Shown: in pieces, positions 5,460 through 11,349 of the stretch
Numbering within the stretch: the stretch's first letter is position 1
Layout: every line of letters begins with the position of its first letter
Assembly (NCBI GenBank): GCA_023461275.1
Contig: JAEYMI010000050.1
Span: forward strand, 1-11,349
Source of the DNA: Actinomycetes bacterium
GTDB lineage: Bacteria; Actinomycetota; Actinomycetes; Mycobacteriales; Mycobacteriaceae
DNA length: 11,349 nucleotides
Direction of reading: 5' to 3'
Program-made: the position numbers and the translations under genes
The notes under the pieces: model-generated
Seen by the model: only the letters and a program-made list of their open reading frames with translations
The model's database searches: none
Told to the model about the DNA's origin: nothing

Positions 5460-6901
5460 CTTCCGATACGGCGACGGTGGACACCGGCGCGGGGGTGGGT
5501 ACCTCACCCCAGTGGCTCCCCAATGGTTTCCAGGTGCAGATCGATCTGCGCTGCGCCCGCGACGGCGATCTGCGCTATCTGGTCGGCGGTTCACCCACCC
5601 GGATGATGCGACTCTCGGACGCGGCCCTCGGAATGACCTCGGCCGAAGGTCGAATCGAAGTGTGCGACAAGTCAACTCGCACGCTCGCACGCCGACTGCT
5701 CGACGCCGGACTCGCCAATCCGCGGCCCATGTTCGGTCCCGGCGTCGAGGACGTCACCGTGGTGATCCCGGTCAAGGACAATCAGAGTGGCGTCGACCGG
5801 CTGCTCGCCGCGGTCGACGGGATCGCCGCCATCGTCGTCGACGACGGGTCGCAGGTTCCCATCCGCGTCACCGGACCCGACGTCCGGCTGGTGCGGTTCG
5901 AGGAGAACCGTGGACCGTCCGCGGCACGCAACGCCGGCGCGGCGTTGGCCACCACCGACTTCGTGGCCTTCCTCGATTCCGACGTGATCCCGCCGGCCGA
6001 CTGGCTGACCATGCTGCTCGGGCACTTCTCCGACCCGACGGTCGCCGTGGTCGCGCCACGCATCGTCGGGCACAGCCGCGCGGCGTCGGACACCTCGCTG
6101 GTCGAGCGTTACGAGAACGGCCACTCGTCGCTGGACATGGGCCCCGAAGAGGCCTCGGTGGTTCCCGGTACGCGCGTACCATACGTTCCGAGTGCGGCAA
6201 TGGTGCTGCGCCGCAGTGCTTTCAGTGGATTCGACGAGACGTTGCGGGTGGCCGAGGACGTCGATCTCTGTTGGCGGATGCATAAGGACGGCTGGCGAAT
6301 CCGCTACGACCCGGTCGCCGAGGTGGCCCACGATCATCGCAGCAGCCTCAAAGCGGTCCTGGATCGCCGGAGGTATTACGGTACCGGTGCGTCGTTCCTG
6401 GCTGATCGGCACGGGGGATTCGCGGCGCCGGTGGTGATGTCGATTCCGATGGCCGCGGCTGTCGTCGCGTTGTTGACCCGGACCAAGATCGGCATGGCGA
6501 TCGCCGTGGTGCTGCTCGGTCAGATAGCCGTACGACTGCGTGCCCGGCTCGGCGACCTGCCCGACGCGCCACTGGTGGCCACGCAGATGACCGGTCGCGC
6601 TCTGGGATTCGGATTGTTGCAGGCCGGCGGCGCGGCGTGCCGGCACTACTGGCCGGTGGCGGTGCTGCTGGCCATCATCTCGGCGAGATTCCGGCGGCTG
6701 GTCATCGAACTGGCGGTCGCCGAAGGGTTGGTCGCCTGGATACGCAGCGTGATGGCCGAGCCGTCGGCGCGACCGGCGATGGGCCCGGTGTCGTACATGC
6801 TGATGCGACGACTCGACGACCTCGCCTACGGCACCGGGCTCTGGGAGGGCGCGGTTCGGCAGCACGATCTGAGCGCGTTGCGCCCGGTGCTGACGTCCTG
6901 A
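5456..6901 (+). CDS. mftF: MftF, mycofactocin glycosyltransferase (GT2)
   Basis: MftF is a family 2 glycosyltransferase that adds beta-1,4-linked glucose units to premycofactocin, giving the oligoglycosylated cofactor (family knowledge). The 481-residue product has an MFT-specific N-terminal part (about 20-98, including LPNGFQVQIDLRCARDGDLR). A GT-A domain follows: VTVVIPVKDN, VVDDGS (127-132), the DXD metal site in FLDSDVIPP (DSD at 174-176) and the acceptor-side EDVDLCWRM (268-275). Hydrophobic stretches at about 324-341, 346-358 and 399-411 suggest membrane attachment of the C-terminal part. The ATG at 5456 overlaps the mftE stop by four bases. Longer in-frame versions reaching back to 4730 would run through mftE and are not real. 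mftG starts 14 nt after the stop. Confidence 0.95.
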   Translation: MTSDTATVDTGAGVGTSPQWLPNGFQVQIDLRCARDGDLRYLVGGSPTRMMRLSDAALGMTSAEGRIEVCDKSTRTLARRLLDAGLANPRPMFGPGVEDVTVVIPVKDNQSGVDRLLAAVDGIAAIVVDDGSQVPIRVTGPDVRLVRFEENRGPSAARNAGAALATTDFVAFLDSDVIPPADWLTMLLGHFSDPTVAVVAPRIVGHSRAASDTSLVERYENGHSSLDMGPEEASVVPGTRVPYVPSAAMVLRRSAFSGFDETLRVAEDVDLCWRMHKDGWRIRYDPVAEVAHDHRSSLKAVLDRRRYYGTGASFLADRHGGFAAPVVMSIPMAAAVVALLTRTKIGMAIAVVLLGQIAVRLRARLGDLPDAPLVATQMTGRALGFGLLQAGGAACRHYWPVAVLLAIISARFRRLVIELAVAEGLVAWIRSVMAEPSARPAMGPVSYMLMRRLDDLAYGTGLWEGAVRQHDLSALRPVLTS

Positions 6902-6915
6902 CGTTTGGCGACCCG

Positions 6916-8256
6916 ATGGCCGATCCCGTCCTCGTGCCGGCGTTGGCGGATGTGGTCATCGTCGGCGCGGGTAGCGCCGGATGTGTGTTGGCCGAACGAC
7001 TCTCACGTGATCGCGAGCGTCGGGTGCTGCTCGTCGAGCAGGGTTCGGGTTGGTGGCCCGACGACGATGTCCGGGCCTTGCGGCGTCTGCCGATCGGGTC
7101 GGGTGCGCAGTTCGCCGATCATTATCCCGAGACCGCCGGGCTGTCGGTGATCCGCGGGCGTGGGCTCGGTGGATCCTCGATCGTCAACGGCGGCTACTTC
7201 TTGCGATGGCATCGGGAGGACTTCGACGGCTGGCTGTCGGGGTGGTCGATCGCCGACGTCGAGGCCGCATACGACGAACTCGACGGTGGGGCCGGACCCG
7301 GCGGGGGCACCATGAGTGTCTCACCCTTCGCCGACGACGAACTCGATGACATCTGCCTTGCGTATGAAAACCATTGGGCGCGTGAACTTCCGGTGCGAGA
7401 GCCGGCACAGCCGTGGCCGATTGTCGGGGTCAACCGGGTGCGGTCCAATCGGGTCGGGCCCTTGCGCATGACCGCCGCGGAAGCCTATCTGCGGCAGGCT
7501 ATCTCGCGACCGAACCTGACAGTGCTGACCGCGAGCACCGTCGACGCGCTGCTGACGTCGGGACGCGACGTCACCGGAGTGCGGATCGGGTCGGACGCGG
7601 TGCACTGCGACGAGGTCATCCTGTGCGCGGGCACGCTGGGCACCGCGACGCTGCTCGCGTCGTCGACCCTCGATGCCCTGGTACCCGAGCCGGAGCTTCG
7701 GATACGTGAACACCGGGAGGTGCTCGTGTCGTATCGCGCGGTGTCGCCCCGATCTGCGGTTGCGGTTCTACCGACCGTGGTGCACACCGCCGATGGATTC
7801 GAAATCCGCTGCTATGGAGACGATTTCGCGTCGTTGATCGGCGGGATGCCCGCCACGTCACAGACAATCGGGGTGGCCGGGATGGATCCGGCGGCCGGCG
7901 GCTTGCTGCGCATAGTCGACGATCGGCTGCACGTCGAACTGGAACCTCTCGATACCGTTGTGGCCGAAAGGATGTCGGCAGTGGTCGAGTCGGTTATCGA
8001 GATGCTGTACTCGGCCGATTTCGCGGGTCTGGTTGACTCGGGTTCAGTCACGGTGGAGCCGGTGGTCGCGACCTCGCAGCACGCGTGGGGAACCATGCCG
8101 ATGGGCGTGCGGACCGACTGGCTCGGCGGGGTATACGGCACGCGCGGGCTGCGGATCGTCGACGGCTCGATCCTGCCCAGCGACGGACGCAGCGGCCCGC
8201 ACGCGACGACGATGATGATGGCCTGCCGGATCGGCGATCAACTGATCCTGTGCTGA
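6916..8256 (+). CDS. mftG: MftG, mycofactocin-associated GMC flavoprotein dehydrogenase
   Basis: MftG is a GMC-family FAD oxidoreductase needed to reoxidise mycofactocinols and to pass electrons to the respiratory chain (shown for the mycobacterial homologue during ethanol use). The 446-residue product has the ADP-binding motif VIVGAGSAGCVLAERLS (GxGxxG at 17-22), the GMC signature RGRGLGGSSIVNGG (80-93), and a C-terminal active site with His389 in TSQHAWGTMPMG and His429 in SGPHATTMM, matching the GMC His-His/Asn pair. I chose the ATG at 6916, 14 nt after mftF, because the FAD motif begins 11 residues later and upstream in-frame sequence overlaps mftF. No clear Shine-Dalgarno is present, so translation may depend on coupling to mftF. 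It is the last gene of the mftEFG unit. Confidence 0.93.
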   Translation: MADPVLVPALADVVIVGAGSAGCVLAERLSRDRERRVLLVEQGSGWWPDDDVRALRRLPIGSGAQFADHYPETAGLSVIRGRGLGGSSIVNGGYFLRWHREDFDGWLSGWSIADVEAAYDELDGGAGPGGGTMSVSPFADDELDDICLAYENHWARELPVREPAQPWPIVGVNRVRSNRVGPLRMTAAEAYLRQAISRPNLTVLTASTVDALLTSGRDVTGVRIGSDAVHCDEVILCAGTLGTATLLASSTLDALVPEPELRIREHREVLVSYRAVSPRSAVAVLPTVVHTADGFEIRCYGDDFASLIGGMPATSQTIGVAGMDPAAGGLLRIVDDRLHVELEPLDTVVAERMSAVVESVIEMLYSADFAGLVDSGSVTVEPVVATSQHAWGTMPMGVRTDWLGGVYGTRGLRIVDGSILPSDGRSGPHATTMMMACRIGDQLILC

Positions 8257-8293
8257 TCGGTTGTCCTGCAGCCTGATCGGGTGCCACCTATCG

Positions 8294-8495
8294 CTGATCG
8301 AGTGCCGACGAGCGCAGCGAGGCGGTGTATCGAGATCACTAGTCGACCAGTATCAGGCAGCTAGGCAGAAACCCCGCTTCTCGTCAGAAACACTCCGCGC
8401 GCGCAGTGTTTCTGACGAGAAGTGGTGTTTCTGTGCGCCAGCCCGGCGCGAGGTCTCGATACACCCCTCGCCCAGCAGGGTGGGCACTCGATCAG
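8294..8495. repeat. Large inverted pair of REP-like elements after mftG
   Basis: The left arm (8294-8333) starts with CTGATCGAGTGCC and ends with GTGTATCGA. The right arm (8456-8495) reads the same on the minus strand. Both arms are 40 bp, and their conserved ends are exactly symmetric about 8394.5 while the middles differ. Immediately upstream, variants of CTGATCGGKTG at about 8252 and 8272 extend the repetitive character. The pair lies between the convergent mftG and PPOX genes and encloses a strong hairpin. With 8257-8524 it fills a gap without any gene. Confidence 0.8.
8366..8433. terminator. Near-perfect 29-bp hairpin between convergent genes
   Basis: The arms 8366-8394 and 8405-8433 are complementary at 27 of 29 positions, including an uninterrupted inner stem of 18 bp (CTTCTCGTCAGAAACACT at 8377-8394). 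The loop is the 10-base CCGCGCGCGC. The symmetry serves both strands, so a bidirectional terminator for mftG and the PPOX gene is plausible. Its length and near-identity exceed a usual terminator, and it could instead be a small mobile or REP-type palindrome. Confidence 0.65.
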
Positions 8496-8524
8496 CAGGC
8501 CGGCACCCGGCCACCAGGTGGGTG

Positions 8525-8950
8525 TCACGCCGTGGCGTCGAGTGTGGCGATGATCTTCGTCGGCTCGATCCACACCGCGAGTTCACCGGGGACGCCGTTG
8601 CGGGCTCCGAACTCTTCAGCGCGGTCGGCGCCCATGTAGCGTCCGCCGCACAGCGTGGCGATCCGACGTACCTCCGGCAGATCGTCGGACGTGACCGCGC
8701 GGCCCTGGATCTGGACGAACGCATACGGCGGTTCGGCGAGATCGACGGTCATGACGACGCGCGGATCACGGGCTATCGCACGGCCTTTCGCTGTCGTCGC
8801 GCCCGTGTTGAACGCGATCCGGTCGCCGTCGACGACGAACCAGACCGGCGCGGCCAGCGGCCGACCGTCGGAGGCGAGGTAGCCCAGATGGCCGGTCTTG
8901 GTGCCGGATTCGAGAAAGGCACGGATGTCGGGGTCGGTGAGCGAGGTCAT
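8525..8950 (-). CDS. PPOX-class (F420- or FMN-dependent) oxidoreductase
   Basis: This is a small split-barrel flavin/deazaflavin-binding protein of the pyridoxamine-phosphate-oxidase-like superfamily. In actinobacteria many such proteins use F420, but the substrate cannot be read from the sequence. The 141-residue product shows GHLGYLASDGRPLAAPVWFV (20-39), the usual first strands, then GDRIAFNTGATTAKGRAIA with a Lys that commonly contacts the cofactor phosphate, RDPRVVMTVDL (61-71) and YAFVQIQGRA (77-85). I chose the ATG at 8950, not a further upstream start at 9019, because homology begins about residue 5 and a TAACGT box lies 7 nt upstream. It is convergent with mftG. The substrate and the choice between F420 and FMN remain open. 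Confidence 0.85.
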   Translation of the reverse strand: MTSLTDPDIRAFLESGTKTGHLGYLASDGRPLAAPVWFVVDGDRIAFNTGATTAKGRAIARDPRVVMTVDLAEPPYAFVQIQGRAVTSDDLPEVRRIATLCGGRYMGADRAEEFGARNGVPGELAVWIEPTKIIATLDATA

Positions 8951-8957
8951 GAGAGCC

Positions 8958-8963
8958 ACGTTA
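8958..8963 (-). promoter_or_regulatory. Candidate -10 box of a leaderless PPOX transcript
   Basis: On the minus strand TAACGT (TANNNT) is followed by 7 nt and then the ATG at 8950, with no Shine-Dalgarno. A -35 would fall inside the neighbouring REP-like element (TCGAAA at 8981-8986), a weak match. Confidence 0.4.
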
Positions 8964-8977
8964 CGCGCGGGTGGGCG

Positions 8978-9058
8978 TGGTTTCGATACGCTTCCTCGCT
9001 GCGCTCGGAGGCTACTCAACCCGCAGGGGGCTGGGCTCGGAGGCTACTCAACCCGCAG
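8978..9058. repeat. REP-like element with 24-bp direct duplication
   Basis: The plus strand reads TTTCGATACG, a GC-rich middle, then GGAGGCTACTCAACCCGCAG. The block GCTCGGAGGCTACTCAACCC plus GCAG (24 bp) is present at 9003-9026 and exactly again at 9035-9058, a period of 32 bp. It is the same family as the elements at 3203-3320 and 8294-8495, here as a single copy with a duplicated tail. It lies between the VKOR stop and the PPOX start, both on the minus strand. Confidence 0.85.
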
Positions 9059-9067
9059 AGGGGCGGC

Positions 9068-9718
9068 TCAGATCAGCGTCGACCAGTAGTCCCAGAACTC
9101 GACGCCGATGGCGACGATGACCACCGCGTACCAGACCGGCAGCAGGAACCAGAGCCATGAGGTGATCTCGCGACCGCGTTTGGTGGCGTCGAGAACCCTT
9201 CCGGCGGAGAGGATCGCGATGATCGGCGTGATCGTCCACACCACCATGCAGTAGGGGCAGAGCGCATGGATCTTGTAGAGCGCCGAGTAGGCCAGGAAGT
9301 TGACGAAGACGAAGCCGAGCAGCGCTCCGATGGTCTGTCCGAGCCAATACCACCGCGGCAGCGAGATATTCGCGACCGCGAGAACGCCGGTCACGATGAT
9401 CACCGCGAAGGCCGCGATACCGATCAGCGGGTTCGGGAAGCCGAAAAGCCCTGCCTGCCAACTCTTCATGACCGACCCGCACGAGATGACCGGGTTGATG
9501 CTGCACGACGGCTGGTAGCTCGGATTGGCCAGCAGCTCGATCTTCTCGATCGCCAGCGTCGACGACGCGATGAACCCGATGATGCCCGTGATGAGGACCG
9601 TCAGTGCGACCGGCCGCCGCACCGGCACGACAGCACTGAGCCCGCGGGGTGAGCTCGCCTCCGATACGCCACCGTCGTCCGGGGTGTCGTGGGTGACGTC
9701 GTCGGTTGTGGTGCTCAT
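9068..9718 (-). CDS. VKOR-family membrane protein (DsbB-like)
   Basis: Bacterial vitamin K epoxide reductase homologues reoxidise DsbA-like proteins and pass electrons to quinone, replacing DsbB in actinobacteria (family knowledge). The 216-residue protein has a polar N-terminal tail (1-34) and about five membrane segments (near 37-54, 97-117, 126-145, 156-172 and 188-206). Both functional Cys pairs are visible: the loop pair Cys72 and Cys80 in PSCSINPVISCGSV, and the quinone-proximal CPYC at Cys154-Cys157 in ALCPYCMVVW. The start at 9718 has GAGGA about 8 nt upstream on the minus strand. It lies 47 nt downstream of the DsbA-like gene in the same direction, so the two probably form an electron-relay operon. 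It has no fused thioredoxin domain. Confidence 0.93.
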   Translation of the reverse strand: MSTTTDDVTHDTPDDGGVSEASSPRGLSAVVPVRRPVALTVLITGIIGFIASSTLAIEKIELLANPSYQPSCSINPVISCGSVMKSWQAGLFGFPNPLIGIAAFAVIIVTGVLAVANISLPRWYWLGQTIGALLGFVFVNFLAYSALYKIHALCPYCMVVWTITPIIAILSAGRVLDATKRGREITSWLWFLLPVWYAVVIVAIGVEFWDYWSTLI

Positions 9719-9741
9719 GGTGAGTCCTCGGATCGGGCTGG

Positions 9742-9772
9742 GCAGTAGCGAACCACTGCGTGGAACTACTGC
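9742..9772 (-). promoter_or_regulatory. Hairpin between the dsbA-like and VKOR genes
   Basis: GCAGTAG (9742-9748) pairs with CTACTGC (9766-9772), and an inner CCAC/GTGG (9753-9763) closes a 3-nt loop. It overlaps the dsbA-like stop codon and could tune relative expression or mRNA stability of the two cistrons. Confidence 0.3.
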
Positions 9773-10494
9773 GGGTTGGGTACGGCGTTCAACACGGCGT
9801 CGCGCAGCGCTTCAGGGGTGGAGAGCTGAACGTCCTGGCCGTTGATACGGACGGTCGGGGTGCCGGTGGCGTTGGCCTTCTTGGTGGTCTCCTCGACGAA
9901 CCCGCCGAACTGGCGGTCGGTGATGCACTGCTTGATGTTCTGCGCGCCGGCCTGCTTGGCCAGATTGTTGAGCTCATCGTCGGAGAGGCCGGCACCGCCC
10001 TCTTCGGGCTGATTGGCGTAGAGCGAATCGTGGAACTTCAGCCACGTGGTCCAGTCGCCGTTCTTCGCGGTCGATTCCGCGACGCAGGCCGATGCGTTCG
10101 CCGAGCGGCTGGAGTAGTCGGTGGTCGACATGCGGTCGAGGAAGGCGATCGGCATGTAGTCGACGGCGACCTTGGGGTTCTGGCGCAGTTCGGCGATGAC
10201 CGGACCGAACTGCTGCTCGAACTGACGGCACGCCGGACACTGGAAGTCCTCGATGATCGTCAGCTTGACCGGATCACTGCCGGCGGGTGCGGTGGTGATC
10301 CGATAGGCGTTGTCGGTGGCGACCGAGACCGCCGCGGAACCACCGGTGCTCGACTTGTTGGACAACACCGCCCAGGTGCCGATACCGACCGCGACGGCGA
10401 TCAGGACCACTGCGGCTGCGATCTTTATGTACAGCGAGCGTCGGCGCTCTGCCACACGCGGATCGACGACGGGTGTGCGGCGTTGCTGAGCCAC
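9766..10494 (-). CDS. Membrane-anchored DsbA-like thiol oxidoreductase
   Basis: This is an extracytoplasmic thioredoxin-fold protein that introduces disulfides into exported proteins, with the neighbouring VKOR as likely oxidant. The 242-residue product has a cytoplasmic Arg-rich head, one membrane anchor at about 22-44 and a Ser/Thr/Gly linker. The DsbA domain carries the active site CPAC (Cys86-Cys89) in EDFQCPACRQFEQQFGP and the cis-Pro loop ATGTPTVRING (Pro213). Two further cysteines, Cys137 and Cys190, may form a structural disulfide. The start is GTG at 10494. An in-frame TGA lies only 9 nt upstream, so it is the first possible start, although its Shine-Dalgarno is weak. There is no lipobox Cys, so it is probably a single-pass membrane protein. 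Confidence 0.92.
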   Translation of the reverse strand: MAQQRRTPVVDPRVAERRRSLYIKIAAAVVLIAVAVGIGTWAVLSNKSSTGGSAAVSVATDNAYRITTAPAGSDPVKLTIIEDFQCPACRQFEQQFGPVIAELRQNPKVAVDYMPIAFLDRMSTTDYSSRSANASACVAESTAKNGDWTTWLKFHDSLYANQPEEGGAGLSDDELNNLAKQAGAQNIKQCITDRQFGGFVEETTKKANATGTPTVRINGQDVQLSTPEALRDAVLNAVPNPQ

Positions 10495-10514
10495 AGGTAC
10501 TCACATTCTCTCGG

Positions 10515-10539
10515 GGACAGTGTCTGTCCTGCGGGGACA
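10515..10539 (-). promoter_or_regulatory. Overlapping dyads in the dsbA-like 5' leader
   Basis: GGACAG/CTGTCC (10515-10529) and TGTCC/GGACA (10525-10539) share the block around 10525-10529, so the two hairpins are mutually exclusive. They fall in the predicted leader, 21-45 nt before the GTG start. This could be attenuation-like or a protein-binding site. Confidence 0.3.
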
Positions 10540-10548
10540 CCGCTCTTC

Positions 10549-10576
10549 AGAATACTGGTCGACCTGAGACTCAGGT
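10549..10576 (-). promoter_or_regulatory. Candidate -10 box and operator dyad of the dsbA-like operon
   Basis: On the minus strand TATTCT (10549-10554) is a good TANNNT -10. The perfect 15-bp dyad ACCTGAG-T-CTCAGGT (10562-10576) lies just upstream, over the spacer and -35 position, where a regulator could act. No consensus -35 is visible, which fits an activated promoter. Confidence 0.4.
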
Positions 10577-10605
10577 GAGGGTCCTTGGACACGACCTCAC
10601 ATCAG

Positions 10606-10623
10606 GACACGGACGCGCGTGTC
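10606..10623 (-). terminator. Short hairpin after the hydantoin racemase gene
   Basis: GACACG (10606-10611) and CGTGTC (10618-10623) are separated by 6 nt, 17 nt past the stop codon on the minus strand. It has a short stem and no U-tract, so the support is weak. Confidence 0.25.
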
Positions 10624-10640
10624 GTCGACGTTGACGCTGC

Positions 10641-11327
10641 TCAGTCCGTGGGCTCGCCGAATGACGACAACAGCCCGGTGTAGGGCTTGGGCGTCGGCCT
10701 GGCGAACTCGCCGGATGCGGTGCCGGTGCGCAGGTTCATCGCGGCCATAGTGGTGAGCAGTCCCACACCGGCGGCGACGCCGTCGATGACCGGAGCGCCG
10801 AGTTCCTCGCTCATCCGGGAGGCCAGATCGGCCATGCCGGCGCAGCCCAGCACGATGGTGTCGGAGCCGTCGGTGTGCAACGCCTCCCGGCACGCCTTTT
10901 CCAAGATGTCGGCGGTGGCGGGGTTGGACTCGAGTTCGAGCACCGGGATCTCGCAGGCATGCACCCCGAGGCATTGTCGGGAGAAACCGTAGTGCCCGAC
11001 GAGGTCGGCGGCGCGGCCGATGGTGCGTGAGAGCGTGGTGACCACCGAGAAGCCTCGGCCCAGCATCGACGCGAGGTGAAATCCGGCCTCGGCGATACCG
11101 ATGACCGGCGCTGATGCCACCTCACGCGCGGCGTCGAGGCCGGGGTCACCGAAGCATGCGATCAGGTAGCCGTCGGCGGGTTCGGTTGCCTCCATGTCGG
11201 TGATGATGCGCAGGATGCCCGGGGCGGCCAACGCTTCGTCGTAGTGACTTTCGATCGAAGCCGGACCCATCGGATTGGTGACGGCCACGATCTCGGTTCC
11301 GGCAGGGGCCACCGAACGCGCCGCAGT
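10641..11327 (-). CDS. Hydantoin racemase / Asp-Glu racemase family (5' truncated)
   Basis: It is a cofactor-independent two-cysteine racemase of the Asp/Glu/hydantoin racemase superfamily. Typical members racemise 5-substituted hydantoins in hydantoin or related ureide catabolism. About 228 residues are visible. From the GTG at 11312 the protein reads PAGTEIVAVTNPMGPASIES, with ACFGDPG (Cys53), FSVVTTLSRTI, VHACEIPVLELE, VLGCAGMADL (Cys157) and EFARPTPKPYTG. Cys53 and Cys157 are 104 apart, matching the catalytic Cys76/Cys181 spacing of characterised enzymes within one residue. Full-length enzymes begin with a strand like INPNTT, which is missing. The frame stays open to about 11327 and then enters the G-rich contig edge, so roughly 18-20 residues are lost. 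The GTG at 11312 is therefore not a real start. No other hydantoin-pathway gene is visible. Confidence 0.85.
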   Translation of the reverse strand, partial: TAARSVAPAGTEIVAVTNPMGPASIESHYDEALAAPGILRIITDMEATEPADGYLIACFGDPGLDAAREVASAPVIGIAEAGFHLASMLGRGFSVVTTLSRTIGRAADLVGHYGFSRQCLGVHACEIPVLELESNPATADILEKACREALHTDGSDTIVLGCAGMADLASRMSEELGAPVIDGVAAGVGLLTTMAAMNLRTGTASGEFARPTPKPYTGLLSSFGEPTD

Positions 11328-11349
11328 GGGGGGGGGCGCGGGGCGGGGC
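11328..11349. other. G-rich contig edge, probable artefact
   Basis: A run of 9 G followed by G/C-only sequence interrupts the racemase coding frame at its 5' end. It mirrors the homopolymer start of the contig and is best read as low-quality terminal sequence. Confidence 0.7.

Noticed and set aside
5672..6865. 397-residue minus-strand open frame antisense to mftF
   Set aside because: It lies entirely opposite a confidently identified gene and has His/Arg/Gly-rich composition typical of antisense frames in GC-rich DNA, with no recognisable domain.
8951..9019. 23-residue N-terminal extension of the PPOX protein
   Set aside because: It would be encoded by the REP-like repeat. The ATG at 8950 fits the family N-terminus and a leaderless -10 box.
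9760..10578. 272-residue plus-strand open frame antisense to the dsbA-like gene
   Set aside because: It is opposite a gene with a clear CPAC active site and membrane anchor, and no domain is recognisable in it.

Overview
The window is a GC-rich actinobacterial contig. It carries most of a mycofactocin (MFT) biosynthesis locus, followed by a minus-strand block with a PPOX-fold flavoprotein, a VKOR/DsbA disulfide-forming pair and a hydantoin-racemase-type enzyme. The gene set (mft genes, an Mcr-type alpha-methylacyl-CoA racemase, a PPOX/F420-type protein, a VKOR-DsbA pair) and the 'TCGATAC...GGCTACTC' intergenic repeats suggest the Mycobacteriales, possibly Gordonia or a close relative. The genus is an inference. 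Both contig ends run into G/C homopolymers and look like assembly artefacts. mftA and any mftR upstream are not present, mftB lacks its exact start, and the last gene lacks its N-terminus.

Layout. Positions 54-362: mftB (RiPP recognition protein). 456-1736: mftC (radical SAM/SPASM). 1805-3007: mftD (FMN dehydrogenase). All three are on the plus strand. 3008-3417: no gene. It holds two terminator-like hairpins and then a striking composite palindrome made of two inverted arrays of exact 21-bp period around a REP-like core. 3418-4530 (minus): alpha-methylacyl-CoA racemase, which interrupts the mft gene order. 4531-4700: divergent promoter region. 4701-5459, 5456-6901 and 6916-8256 (plus): mftE, mftF and mftG, a tightly packed operon that appears to start from a leaderless promoter. 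8257-8524: no gene. It holds a second large inverted pair of REP-like elements enclosing a near-perfect 29-bp hairpin. 8525-8950 (minus): PPOX-class oxidoreductase. 8951-9067: a third REP-like element with a 24-bp duplication. 9068-9718 and 9766-10494 (minus): VKOR and a membrane-anchored DsbA-like thioredoxin-fold protein. 10641 to the right edge (minus): hydantoin racemase, 5'-truncated by the contig end.

How the genes work together. In the established pathway the precursor peptide MftA (not in the window) is presented by MftB to MftC, which decarboxylates the C-terminal Tyr and cross-links it to the neighbouring Val. MftE releases the resulting AHDP. MftD converts AHDP to premycofactocin, MftF adds an oligoglucan chain, and MftG reoxidises reduced mycofactocin. 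All enzymes from B to G are present and their key motifs are intact. The unusual point is that the locus is split into BCD and EFG by an antisense CoA racemase and a large repeat block, so the second half needs its own promoter. The DsbA and VKOR genes form a plausible oxidative-folding operon: DsbA oxidises exported proteins and VKOR reoxidises it with quinone.

I saw no tRNA, rRNA, CRISPR array, transposase or integrase gene.
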